This document shows positions 49,699 through 57,711 of a stretch of 64,000 bases of DNA, in pieces; position 1 is the first letter of the stretch; each line of letters starts with the position of its first letter. A program made the translations under genes and the position numbers. Source of the stretch: Sulfitobacter sp. W027 (GTDB lineage: Bacteria; Pseudomonadota; Alphaproteobacteria; Rhodobacterales; Rhodobacteraceae); NCBI RefSeq assembly GCF_025143985.1, contig NZ_CP083564.1, positions 1,985,501 to 2,049,500 on the forward strand, in the 5' to 3' direction. A model generated the notes under the pieces. The model was given only the letters and a program-made list of their open reading frames with translations. It was not told the origin of the DNA and searched no databases.

Positions 49699-50702
49699 GC
49701 CCCCCAAACGTAAGCGTAGTTATTCCGCTCTATCAAGATGCCTCATCCATCGCGGTAGTACTGAATGCACTGAATGCGCAGGAAAGCGCCATTGCCTTCG
49801 AAATTATCGTTGTCGATGACGGATCGATGGACAGCGGCCCGGAAATTGCGAAGGCTGCTGGTGTCACCCTGCTGTCGCAGGCTAACGCAGGCCCGGCGGC
49901 GGCGCGCAATGCTGGTGCCGACCGAGCGCGAGGTTCGATAATTCTCTACCTTGATGCCGATTGTGTGCCGCCAAGAAATTGGTTGGACGATATGAGCGCG
50001 CAAATGCTGACCGGCGGTTTTGACGCAGTCGTTGGCACGATTTGCCCGGCGAACGATGGGGTCGTGCCTCGCTTAATCCAATCCGAAGTCGCTGATCGCT
50101 ACCGCACGATGGCCCATGCCTTCGACGGAGTTGATTTCATCGCCGCACCGTCCTGCGGCACCACACGCGCGCTGCGCGAAAGACTGGGTGGGTTTGACGA
50201 AACGCTTCGCCAAGCCGAGGATGTGGAAATGGGCTATCGTATCTCACAGGGTGGTGGGCGTATTGCATTCGTGCAATCCGCCCCCGTTGCACATCACCAC
50301 CAGACGACGTGGCAGCAATTCATGTGCGTCAAATATCGCCGTGCCATGGGCCGCATTGAAGTCCTCAACCGCTACCCAGATAAGCGTCGCGCAGACGACT
50401 GGACGCCATTGCAGTTCAAGGTCCAGGTCGGTGCAATTGGTTTGGCGGGAATAGCACTGGCGCTTGCGTTGTTAATGTGGTCGCTGTTCTGGGTCATGAT
50501 CGCGTGTGCGCTTGGCGGGGTAGCAGTTATCCTCGGTTGGCCGCAGGTTAAGACGACGGCGGTGCACATGCGCGGTCTGGTGCAATGGCCGGTAGGCCAT
50601 GTGATCGGTATCGGGTTCGTCCTGGCACGCGCTGTCGTCATCATTGCTGGCGTGATCACCCACAAGCTGCGCCGGGTGATGCCGCGACGCACCAATGCCT
50701 AA
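49695..50702 (+). CDS. Family 2 glycosyltransferase with membrane tail
   Basis: 335-aa inverting GT-A enzyme. VSVVIPLYQDASSIAVVLNAL, EIIVVDDGSMDSGPEIAK, ARGSIILYLDADCVPP (DxD) and DETLRQAEDVEMGYRI (catalytic acidic motif) are seen, followed by two or more membrane segments (IGLAGIALALALLMWSLFWVMIACALGGVAVILG and VGHVIGIGFVLARAVVIIAGV). The start overlaps the preceding stop (ATGA), and the 3' end overlaps the ligase gene by eight bases. Confidence 0.88.
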   Translation: MSPPNVSVVIPLYQDASSIAVVLNALNAQESAIAFEIIVVDDGSMDSGPEIAKAAGVTLLSQANAGPAAARNAGADRARGSIILYLDADCVPPRNWLDDMSAQMLTGGFDAVVGTICPANDGVVPRLIQSEVADRYRTMAHAFDGVDFIAAPSCGTTRALRERLGGFDETLRQAEDVEMGYRISQGGGRIAFVQSAPVAHHHQTTWQQFMCVKYRRAMGRIEVLNRYPDKRRADDWTPLQFKVQVGAIGLAGIALALALLMWSLFWVMIACALGGVAVILGWPQVKTTAVHMRGLVQWPVGHVIGIGFVLARAVVIIAGVITHKLRRVMPRRTNA

Positions 50703-52128
50703 GCTCGCTCAAAACCGTCTTCTCAGACCTCTTGTCTGGGTGTTCGTACCCCTCTTGGCTGCGACCGCAGCAATGATTGAACCGCTCTTCGGGAATGGCT
50801 TACCCTCCCTAGTGCAGCGACCGTTCGGCCCCGAAAGCCCCCCCCTGCCGCTGCTGCCGATGCTGATGCTTATTACCATTCTAACGATGCTTGCTATGCG
50901 GTTCATTGGCAGAGTTGCAAGCTTTGCGACAGTAGCGATGTTCTGCCTACTCGCAGCCTCGCAACTCAATGGCATAGGCTTCGGCCCGCTGGATACATTC
51001 GATTTTGCGCTGTTTGGTGCCTTTCTCAGCTGGGCCGCGACCCTCGCGCTTGACCCCACGCGCCCCATCCGATTTGGATTCCTGCTGTCTATGGCGCTTC
51101 TGATCGGTGTGCTGGCACTAGCACATTTGCCGGTGATGCGGCCGCGCGCATGGATTATCGGCATGATCGGCGTGATACGGATCTCGTTGATAGCACTTTT
51201 GGTCGTCGATCTGTGCCGTGACCAGGCGAGCTTGCGCCGCGCGATCAATCTATTCATTATCGTGGCCGTCGTCAGCGCTATCATAGGCATTGCGCAGTTT
51301 TTCCTCGCGCTGACCGGTATCTGGGTATTCACTTTCATCAACCCACCCGAATCTGCATTCAAACCTACGCCGATTGGTTTTGTAATGCGCGCTTCCGCCC
51401 TGTGCATCACAGCGCAGCATTTTTCCTCCTTTCTCGTCTACGCCCTGCCCTTCGCGCTGTGGAGGCTAACCACCCGGCCAAGCTTGACCGCAACTGCGGC
51501 GGCCGTCGCGCTGCTGGCGGGGGTAGTTGTTTCTTGGAACACTGGCGCGATCTTTGCCGCGGCTCTCGTGATGCTCGCTTTCCCGTTTTTTCGTTGGCCC
51601 GAACGGACTGCGGTATTGGCAGTCGTACTCACAGCGGGACTGTCGATTGCGTATTTTTCGGGTTTCCTTCAATTAATCTATGATGTGACCTTTGGCGATT
51701 CAGGCGTATCCAAAGGGATCGACCAACGTAAAACACTCTTTGCATTAGGTATCGATGAAATCGCTGCTAATCCGTTTGTCGGTACTGGCTTGGCAGGCTT
51801 TGATACCGTTGATGGTAATTTCTGGGGTCGACCTGTCCACAACGCCTTCGCCCAAGCCGCTACTGAATTGGGGGTGCTGGGTTTAGGCACGATGATTGCG
51901 CTGTTCACCGTACCGATGGTCTACCTGTCCGACCACATGTTTTCAGCCGATCCATCCGGCTTAAGCCGCTGCGCGTTCTTGGCGGTTTTAGCTGCGCTGT
52001 TGCTGGCTCAGTCAGAACCCAATTTGGATCAAAGTAATCTGTGGCTGCTGCTGGCGCTCACCCAAGCCACGATCCTATCCAATCGCCAACCCGAAAGCCG
52101 ATCACAGACCACAAAGAACATTTGTTAA
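50695..52128 (+). CDS. O-antigen ligase/polymerase-like membrane protein
   Basis: 477-aa protein with about 12 hydrophobic segments of the WaaL/Wzy type. The C-terminal periplasmic loop and motif (GIDEIAANPFVGTGLAGFDTV ... WGRPVHNAFAQAATELGVLGLGTMIALF) resembles the Wzy_C pattern, including the H-N-x-F-x-x-x-x-x-E-x-G stretch. It should polymerise or ligate repeat units. A C8 run occurs near its 5' end (about 50838-50845). Confidence 0.82.
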   Translation: MPKLAQNRLLRPLVWVFVPLLAATAAMIEPLFGNGLPSLVQRPFGPESPPLPLLPMLMLITILTMLAMRFIGRVASFATVAMFCLLAASQLNGIGFGPLDTFDFALFGAFLSWAATLALDPTRPIRFGFLLSMALLIGVLALAHLPVMRPRAWIIGMIGVIRISLIALLVVDLCRDQASLRRAINLFIIVAVVSAIIGIAQFFLALTGIWVFTFINPPESAFKPTPIGFVMRASALCITAQHFSSFLVYALPFALWRLTTRPSLTATAAAVALLAGVVVSWNTGAIFAAALVMLAFPFFRWPERTAVLAVVLTAGLSIAYFSGFLQLIYDVTFGDSGVSKGIDQRKTLFALGIDEIAANPFVGTGLAGFDTVDGNFWGRPVHNAFAQAATELGVLGLGTMIALFTVPMVYLSDHMFSADPSGLSRCAFLAVLAALLLAQSEPNLDQSNLWLLLALTQATILSNRQPESRSQTTKNIC

Positions 52129-52154
52129 CAAAATTGTCACAAGGAGGCTGTCTA

Positions 52155-53183
52155 ATGCCAATTGATGACTTCACCAGGCCCACTGCAATCGTCACAGGCT
52201 CTGCCGGTTTTATCGGTTCGTTCGTTTGCACCACCCTGCTGAAAGAGGGATGGAGAGTAGTTGGCCTTGATTGTATGTCGGACTATTACGACGTCGCCTT
52301 GAAGGAACAACGAGAGAAGAGCCTAACTAATTTCGAACATTATCGCTCTGTTCATGAAAAGGTCGAAACCTCTGGGTTGTTGCTGCGGCTTTTTAAAGAA
52401 GAGAAACCTGACGTCGTAATTCACCTCGCGGCGCAAGCCGGAGTACGCTACTCCATCACAAATCCGCGAGCTTTTTTGGACAGCAATATCGTTGGAACTT
52501 TCGAACTGCTGGAGGCTGCGCGCGCCTACCCCCCACGCCATACACTATTAGCGTCAACCTCATCGACCTACGGTGCTAATGACAAGATGCCTTACCGCGA
52601 GACGGACAGATCCGATCATCAAATGTCCTTCTATGCGGCATCGAAGAAATCTACAGAAAGTATGGCACACAGCTATTCACATCTGTTCGACATACCAATC
52701 ACAATTTTCCGATTTTTTACCGTATATGGTCCTTGGGGGAGGCCCGATATGGCGCTATTTAAGTTTACTCAGGCAATACTAGAAGGCGTTCCGATCGATG
52801 TGTACAACAACGGCAGAATGCAGCGGGATTTCACTTATATCGAAGATCTTGTCCATGCAATTCGGCTTTTGGTCGACGTGACACCGGAGCACCCAAACCA
52901 AAACCCCGTTGAGACCGACAGTCTCTCACCTGTCGCTCCTTTCCGCGTAGTAAACATCGGAAACTCAGGTCCAATTTATCTTGCCGAATTCATCGCGGCA
53001 ATCGAAAGCGCTACCGGCAAAGTAGCCGAATGGAATCTCATGCCAAAGCAACCGGGCGACGTGCCAGCAACATGGGCTGATGCATCTCTGTTAAAAAGTT
53101 TGACCGGCTATGCTCCTCAGACTCATATAACAACCGGCGTTTTCAACTTTGTGAACTGGTACCGAGACTATTACGGCGTTTAG
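52155..53183 (+). CDS. UDP-glucuronate 4-epimerase family
   Basis: 342-aa extended short-chain dehydrogenase. The ATG is preceded by AAGGAGG at ideal distance. Motifs: TGSAGFIGSFVCTTLLKEGW (NAD binding), GLDCMSDYYDVALKEQR (diagnostic of uronate epimerases), VIHLAAQAGVRYSITNPRAF, STSSTYGANDKMPY, FYAASKKSTE (YxxxK) and RFFTVYGPWGRPDMALFKFT. It converts UDP-glucuronate to UDP-galacturonate and shares a substrate with the decarboxylase at 31073. Confidence 0.88.
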   Translation: MPIDDFTRPTAIVTGSAGFIGSFVCTTLLKEGWRVVGLDCMSDYYDVALKEQREKSLTNFEHYRSVHEKVETSGLLLRLFKEEKPDVVIHLAAQAGVRYSITNPRAFLDSNIVGTFELLEAARAYPPRHTLLASTSSTYGANDKMPYRETDRSDHQMSFYAASKKSTESMAHSYSHLFDIPITIFRFFTVYGPWGRPDMALFKFTQAILEGVPIDVYNNGRMQRDFTYIEDLVHAIRLLVDVTPEHPNQNPVETDSLSPVAPFRVVNIGNSGPIYLAEFIAAIESATGKVAEWNLMPKQPGDVPATWADASLLKSLTGYAPQTHITTGVFNFVNWYRDYYGV

Positions 53184-53193
53184 GAGGTGATCC
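53182..53193 (+). other. Complete 12-nt extended Shine-Dalgarno sequence without an ORF
   Basis: AGGAGGTGATCC, the full complement of the 16S rRNA 3' tail, overlaps the stop codon of the epimerase gene. No open reading frame begins at a suitable distance downstream (the codons after it reach a stop within 10 codons, and the next ATG is about 25 bp away). The remaining 53194-53373 holds nothing recognisable. It may be a relic of a gene lost when the IS element arrived. Confidence 0.6.
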
Positions 53194-53373
53194 GATACAT
53201 ACAAGCCATCTCTTAAACATGGCCCCACGTTCCCAGGTTGATGTTAGAAGGCCAAAATGAACCAACAACTGCCAAACCTGCCGACCACGGATAAACGCTC
53301 GTTGAACGGAAGGAGAATTGCTTCCTTAAAACGGCAACCGCTGATCTATCGCATGGATGGAATGGCCAGTGTC

Positions 53374-54191
53374 GGTTCTGTCAGACCAATGCGAACTAGT
53401 CTCTGTTATCCAGCAACCTCAATCTGTTAGGCTGCGCAGAGACCGCGCCAGTCGGTGAGAGCAGCAGCGCGGTTCAGTTTGAAATTTGATCGGCTGTAAA
53501 GGTGGCGCTCCGCGTTGAAATGGTTGTGGACTGAGCCATGAACGGCGGCGAATTTCTGTAAAGTTCGCATGCGCCTAAATCGAAGCATGGCCCGCTCTCT
53601 TCGCCTAAATGGTTGGTGTGAATTCTCAGCGCGATTATTGAGCCATCGGCCGGTTTCCTGTTTGTCAACATTGCCCACGACGTTGATCGCCGCGCCTTAG
53701 GAACGTAGCTAATCGGCGACGAAGATATGTGGTCGACCAGGACGTTTCATTGTTCTTCGCAAGAATTTCCCTGCTGCCTTTCGATCTCGGCGCGTTGTGA
53801 CAAAGCTTTCCAAGACTTCCCCCTCGTGATCCGCAGCCCGCCAAAGGTAGTGCGTCTCGCCGTTGATCCTCACGAAAACCTCGTCCAAGTCCCACTGCCA
53901 ATTTGAATATGCGCGCATCTGGCTGACCCTTTTCTTGCGGATCTCTGCGAAAAACAAATGGCCAAATCTGTTCCACCAAACTCGAACCGTCTCATAGCTG
54001 ATGTCGATGCCGCGTTCGTTCAGAAGGTCCTCTACGTTCAGGAGCGAAAGTGGAAACCGAACATACATCATCACGGCCAAGCGGATGATCTCGGGGTTCG
54101 TCTTAAAGTAGCGAAATGGGCAGCGTTTGGTCATCCCACGACGCTGAATGCTGGCCCTGCACGCCTCAACAAGTTTTCTTTCGACAGCGCC
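53374..54191 (-). mobile_element. Decayed IS6-family insertion sequence
   Basis: A full-length but inactivated IS6-type transposase gene lies inside. Candidate terminal repeats are GGTTCTGTC at 53374-53382 and, inverted, GGCGCTGTC ending at 54191; they share GG..CTGTC and would give an element of about 818 bp, the normal IS6 size. The ends are tentative because the repeats are degenerate and no target duplication was identified. Confidence 0.5.
53427..54134 (-). pseudogene. IS6-family transposase with two nonsense codons
   Basis: The frame of 236 codons begins MTKRCPFRYFKTNPEIIRLAVMMYVRFPLSLLNVEDLL and carries the DDE domain (WQWDLDEVFVRINGE, HIFVAD, then WLNNRAENSHQPFRRRERAMLRF with the catalytic Glu). 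Two in-frame stops, TAG and TAA, occur within FVAD*LRS*GAA near 53690-53711, where relatives read Lys and Tyr. There is no frameshift: the C-terminal third (to 53427) is in the same frame. The element is therefore inactive. It separates the polysaccharide locus from the YcaO cluster. Confidence 0.85.
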
Positions 54192-54287
54192 GATGCCACC
54201 AATACCGGATCGTTTCGTGGCAGACATTTCAATTATTTTTCTATTGGATCGAAAGGATGATAGAATTCTCTTCTGGAGAATGCGCAA

Positions 54288-55538
54288 ATGGGCGGTAAAC
54301 AAATGGATTTCGGTATCTCTGGCGGCACAAAAAAGCTGCTCAGAGACGGGCTGCACCGCATTTGCACGGCCCAGCAAACCCTCGATCGAATTCTGCCGAT
54401 CAAGCATAAATTTGGGATTACCCGCATTGCGAATGTTACAGGTTTGGATCGTGTCGGGTTACCGGTTGTATTGGCCATCAGACCCAATGCACGCTCCATT
54501 TCGGTATCTCAGGGAAAAGGTTCGACGCTTGTGCTTGCCAAGGTCTCCGCTTTAATGGAGGCGATCGAAATCTGGCATGCGGAGCATTTTGACCGACCAG
54601 TTTTCTTTGGGCGTTTTGACGATCTGTCTGAGCAACATGATTTTATTGACCTGACACGACTGCCGGAAGTTCGTGGGCGGACCCGCGACAGCGCAGAACG
54701 CCTACACTGGGTCTACGCACAGGAATTGATGAGCGGTAGAAAGGTGCTGGTTCCCGTAGAAATGGTGCAAGCTGATTACACCCACCCGCTCTTTCCCGGC
54801 ACAGGTTGTTTTCCCTCAAGTACCAACGGTCTGGCCTCGGGGAACAGTGAGCTTGAGGCGACATGCCATGCGATATGCGAGGTGATCGAACGTGATGCTT
54901 TGGCTTTGTGGCATCATGGCTCTCCCGACGCGCAGAAGTCGTCCCAGCTTAACCTAAGCACCGTCGATGATCCAATTTGTTTGGAGGCATTACGGAAATT
55001 CGCGGAAGCTGGTCTGGAGTGTTATGTATGGAATGTGACGTCCGATGTCGCAGTGGCCACCTTTATGTGCGTGATCTTTGACTGCCAGTCAGAAACGGAC
55101 CATCTCGGGCTAGGATCAGGAACCCATCCGGACCGCTCGGTCGCGCTGCAAAGAGCGCTAAACGAAGCGGCGCAGACGCGGTTGAACTATATCTCCGGTG
55201 CCCGAGAGGACCTGTCATTTGAAGAATACAGCGCGTCCGGCCGAGCGCAAAAAGCGACGGAATTTGCGGTTGCTCTTAGCGGACCGATGCCTTTACTGAA
55301 ATTCTGCGATGTCCCTTCATCCTTCAACATTGATCTGGAAGGTGATCTTGAGTTTCTCAAGAAGTGCTTGTGGAGTGCTGGAATCAAAGAGGTTGCTGTT
55401 GTCGGTCTTGGGCGTGAAGAATTCCAAATTTCAGTTGTACGGGTGATCGTGCCGGGGCTTGAAGCTCCACATGACGATGAAGGGTATGTCGCGGGCGCCC
55501 GCGCCCGCCGTCTGAGTGGAGAAGGAACTATGGGGTGA
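54288..55538 (+). CDS. ycaO: YcaO-domain ATP-dependent backbone-modifying enzyme
   Basis: 416-aa YcaO protein of the TfuA-associated type. YcaO enzymes phosphorylate a peptide-bond carbonyl to form azolines or, with TfuA, thioamides. ATP/Mg-binding features are SQGKGST (74-80), the acidic pair in LMEAIEIWHAE (91-99) and CHAICEVIERDALALWHH (Glu198, Glu201). The C-terminus ends VIVPGLEAPHDDEGYVAGARARR; it lacks the Pro-rich PxPxP end of azoline-forming cyclodehydratases. ATG 54288 has GGAG nine bases upstream; ATG 54303 is possible. It overlaps tfuA by four bases. Modification type and substrate are inferred; the candidate substrate is the (V/I)SGAR protein two genes downstream. Confidence 0.9.
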   Translation: MGGKQMDFGISGGTKKLLRDGLHRICTAQQTLDRILPIKHKFGITRIANVTGLDRVGLPVVLAIRPNARSISVSQGKGSTLVLAKVSALMEAIEIWHAEHFDRPVFFGRFDDLSEQHDFIDLTRLPEVRGRTRDSAERLHWVYAQELMSGRKVLVPVEMVQADYTHPLFPGTGCFPSSTNGLASGNSELEATCHAICEVIERDALALWHHGSPDAQKSSQLNLSTVDDPICLEALRKFAEAGLECYVWNVTSDVAVATFMCVIFDCQSETDHLGLGSGTHPDRSVALQRALNEAAQTRLNYISGAREDLSFEEYSASGRAQKATEFAVALSGPMPLLKFCDVPSSFNIDLEGDLEFLKKCLWSAGIKEVAVVGLGREEFQISVVRVIVPGLEAPHDDEGYVAGARARRLSGEGTMG

Positions 55539-56311
55539 TCGTCTTTGCCGGGCCATCTCTTTGCGATACCGACTTCTTGCAGGGTTCCGCACTTGAAATC
55601 CGGCCCCCCGTGCGTCAGGGCGATGTCTATTTGGCAACGCTCGAAAAACCGAAGGCGATCGGCATTATCGATGGGTATTTCGACGGAACTCCCTCAGTCT
55701 GGCATAAGGAAATCCTATGGGCGATGTCACAAGGCATTACAGTGCTTGGCGCGTCCAGCATGGGTGCCTTGCGCGCTGCTGAGCTTGATACATTTGGCAT
55801 GATTGGTGTTGGGGCGATCTATGTCGACTACCGCGACGGAATATTGGAAGGCGATGATGAAGTCGCACTAGCACACGGACCGGCTGAACTTGGTTTCACG
55901 CGGTTAAGCGTTGCAATGGTTAACGTCCGGGCAACTCTCAAGGCAGCGGTTCTCGCAAACGTACTTTCCCGGCCCGAAGCCGGTGAGTTAGCTGTCCGGG
56001 CCAAGAATATCTTTTTTAAAGACAGAACATGGGAGAGCGTTCTGTCTGAAACTGATACGGAGCTAAACGACCGCGAATACCTAAAGGCTTGGATTGCAGC
56101 GAACGAGGTGGATCAGAAACGCATTGATGCCGGATTTCTTCTGGAGCGCATGATCACGGTTGGGTTGGAAACACCTGACATCGACTTTCATTTTGAGCGT
56201 ACCGATCTTTGGGTCCACGCCACCCGGACTTGGAAAAGTCGCCAATCGAAGAGCAATAATGAGGACAGCGGCACTTACAACCTATTGGGGAATACCAACT
56301 TTCTCAGCTAA
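55535..56311 (+). CDS. tfuA: TfuA-like partner of YcaO
   Basis: 258-aa TfuA-like protein, start GTG within GTGA overlapping the ycaO stop. Family hallmarks are IVFAGPSL at the N-terminus, LEIRPPVRQGDVYLA, IGIIDGYFDGTPSVWHKEILWAMSQG and GASSMGALRAAELDTFGMIGVGAIY. TfuA proteins cooperate with YcaO, for example in thioglycine formation in methyl-coenzyme M reductase and in the trifolitoxin pathway; a role in delivering sulfur is thought likely. The C-terminal 40 residues are variable and polar (ATRTWKSRQSKSNNEDSGTYNLL). Confidence 0.9.
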   Translation: MIVFAGPSLCDTDFLQGSALEIRPPVRQGDVYLATLEKPKAIGIIDGYFDGTPSVWHKEILWAMSQGITVLGASSMGALRAAELDTFGMIGVGAIYVDYRDGILEGDDEVALAHGPAELGFTRLSVAMVNVRATLKAAVLANVLSRPEAGELAVRAKNIFFKDRTWESVLSETDTELNDREYLKAWIAANEVDQKRIDAGFLLERMITVGLETPDIDFHFERTDLWVHATRTWKSRQSKSNNEDSGTYNLLGNTNFLS

Positions 56312-56379
56312 TTTCAGTCGGCCTGTGGTAAGCTGCGTCTCAGAAATTAAGGCGCACGCAGCGAGAGGGAAGCAAATCC

Positions 56380-57636
56380 ATGCAGGGCACGCGGTTCCGA
56401 CTGTTCCCTCAACCCCAATTTCTGAAAGATTTTGCAAAGCCAGAAATTGTTCTTGTCTCATCCGTCGCAGGGAGCCTCGGGCCGGGCCCCTCGGATGATC
56501 GCATGTATGCAATATTTCCCATTGGTAAGACCGACCCCTATGGTATTGCGCCTGACGGTTCTGCGGTTTTGACACCTGCATGGCAGGGACAGGTTGAGGA
56601 TCCTGCTTATCCTGACGAATACGGCAATTTCGACTACCTCGAACCTGGCACTCCACAATTCGAAACTGCGCACCTTTTCGGAACTGTTCGATTTGTGATG
56701 GATATTTGGGAGGGATATTTCGGACGGGAGATTCCTTGGCAGAGCGATGGCACTTATGACCGCGTCGAACTGACCATCCTGCCCTCGCTTGAAAACGCCT
56801 ATTCCGGCTTTGGATTTCTTGAGATGGGCGGCGACCGTAGCGATGGGGGATATACACCCTTCAGTCTCAACTTTGATGTTATTGCCCATGAATTGGGTCA
56901 CGCGATAATCTATTCTGAAGTCGGCGTCCCCGATCCAGAAAACGTGACCGGGGAGTATTTCGGGTTTCACGAAAGCGCTGCCGATCTTGTTGCGCTCCTC
57001 TCGTCGCTACACTTTAACTCGCTGGTAGATAAACTGCTCGAACAAACGCGCGGTAATCTGTACACGCTTAACGCGGCAAGTCGGATCGCCGAACTGTCCG
57101 AAAACAAGCAGATCCGAGTCGCCGCCAACGACTCGCGGCTGAGTGATTTTGCTAAGGGCTGGGTCAAGGAACACCATCTAGCCCAGCCGCTTACCGGTGC
57201 ATTCTTCGATATTTTCGTTGATATCTTTCATGAGATGCTGCTCGACTACGGTGCGATTTCACCTGAGCTTGAAGAGTTGTCCGACAAATTGTTGGCCACG
57301 CCTGAATATGCGACTGTCATGCAGGCTATGTTCGACGAAGCGTTTGCCGCCAATCCGACAGCGTTTAAACTGGCCCTGGTTGATGCGCGTGACATCTTGG
57401 GGACCTATCTGGCGGACACCTGGAAGGAGTTGAAAAATGTTCAACTCGATTTTGTCGAAGTGGCTGATTTATTCGTGGAAATTGACCGCCGACATACGGG
57501 AGGCCGATTTGCACGGCTGATCCGCGGCAACTTTGATATGCGTGACATCGGCTATGTGAAAGTCGGGCCACAACTCCAGCCGCTCGACAAGGGCAGTCAC
57601 GCAAACTCCGTGCGGACTATGGTGCCGATGGACTAA
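56380..57636 (+). CDS. Thermolysin-like gluzincin metallopeptidase, no signal peptide
   Basis: 418 aa. Zinc motif IAHELGHAIIY (His170, Glu171, His174) and third ligand in GFHESAADLVALL (Glu198, Asp202) reproduce the HExxH...ExxxD arrangement of the M4-type gluzincins. A later KEHHLAQPLTGAFFDIFVDIFHE could supply the substrate-stabilising His. N-terminal features are DRMYAIFPIGKTDPYGIAPDGS and YDRVELTILPSLENAYSGFGFLEM. No signal peptide or propeptide is seen, so it should act in the cytoplasm. Placed 68 bp after tfuA on the same strand, it is a candidate maturation or leader peptidase for the downstream repeat protein. It could instead be a stand-alone protease. Confidence 0.8.
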   Translation: MQGTRFRLFPQPQFLKDFAKPEIVLVSSVAGSLGPGPSDDRMYAIFPIGKTDPYGIAPDGSAVLTPAWQGQVEDPAYPDEYGNFDYLEPGTPQFETAHLFGTVRFVMDIWEGYFGREIPWQSDGTYDRVELTILPSLENAYSGFGFLEMGGDRSDGGYTPFSLNFDVIAHELGHAIIYSEVGVPDPENVTGEYFGFHESAADLVALLSSLHFNSLVDKLLEQTRGNLYTLNAASRIAELSENKQIRVAANDSRLSDFAKGWVKEHHLAQPLTGAFFDIFVDIFHEMLLDYGAISPELEELSDKLLATPEYATVMQAMFDEAFAANPTAFKLALVDARDILGTYLADTWKELKNVQLDFVEVADLFVEIDRRHTGGRFARLIRGNFDMRDIGYVKVGPQLQPLDKGSHANSVRTMVPMD

Positions 57637-57711
57637 AACGGAATACTGCGCTACAATTTCAATACTTTAGGTTGAATTTCCTTCCAGAATTCTCATTTAA
57701 GGAATGTCGCT

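Noticed and set aside
53182..53193. 3' end of a 16S rRNA gene on the minus strand
   Set aside because: Only 12 bases match; the adjoining sequence does not continue into the conserved 16S tail.
53709..54407. Transposase gene starting at 54407
   Set aside because: The first 91 residues of that frame do not resemble IS6 transposases; family sequence begins MTKRCPFRYF at 54134.
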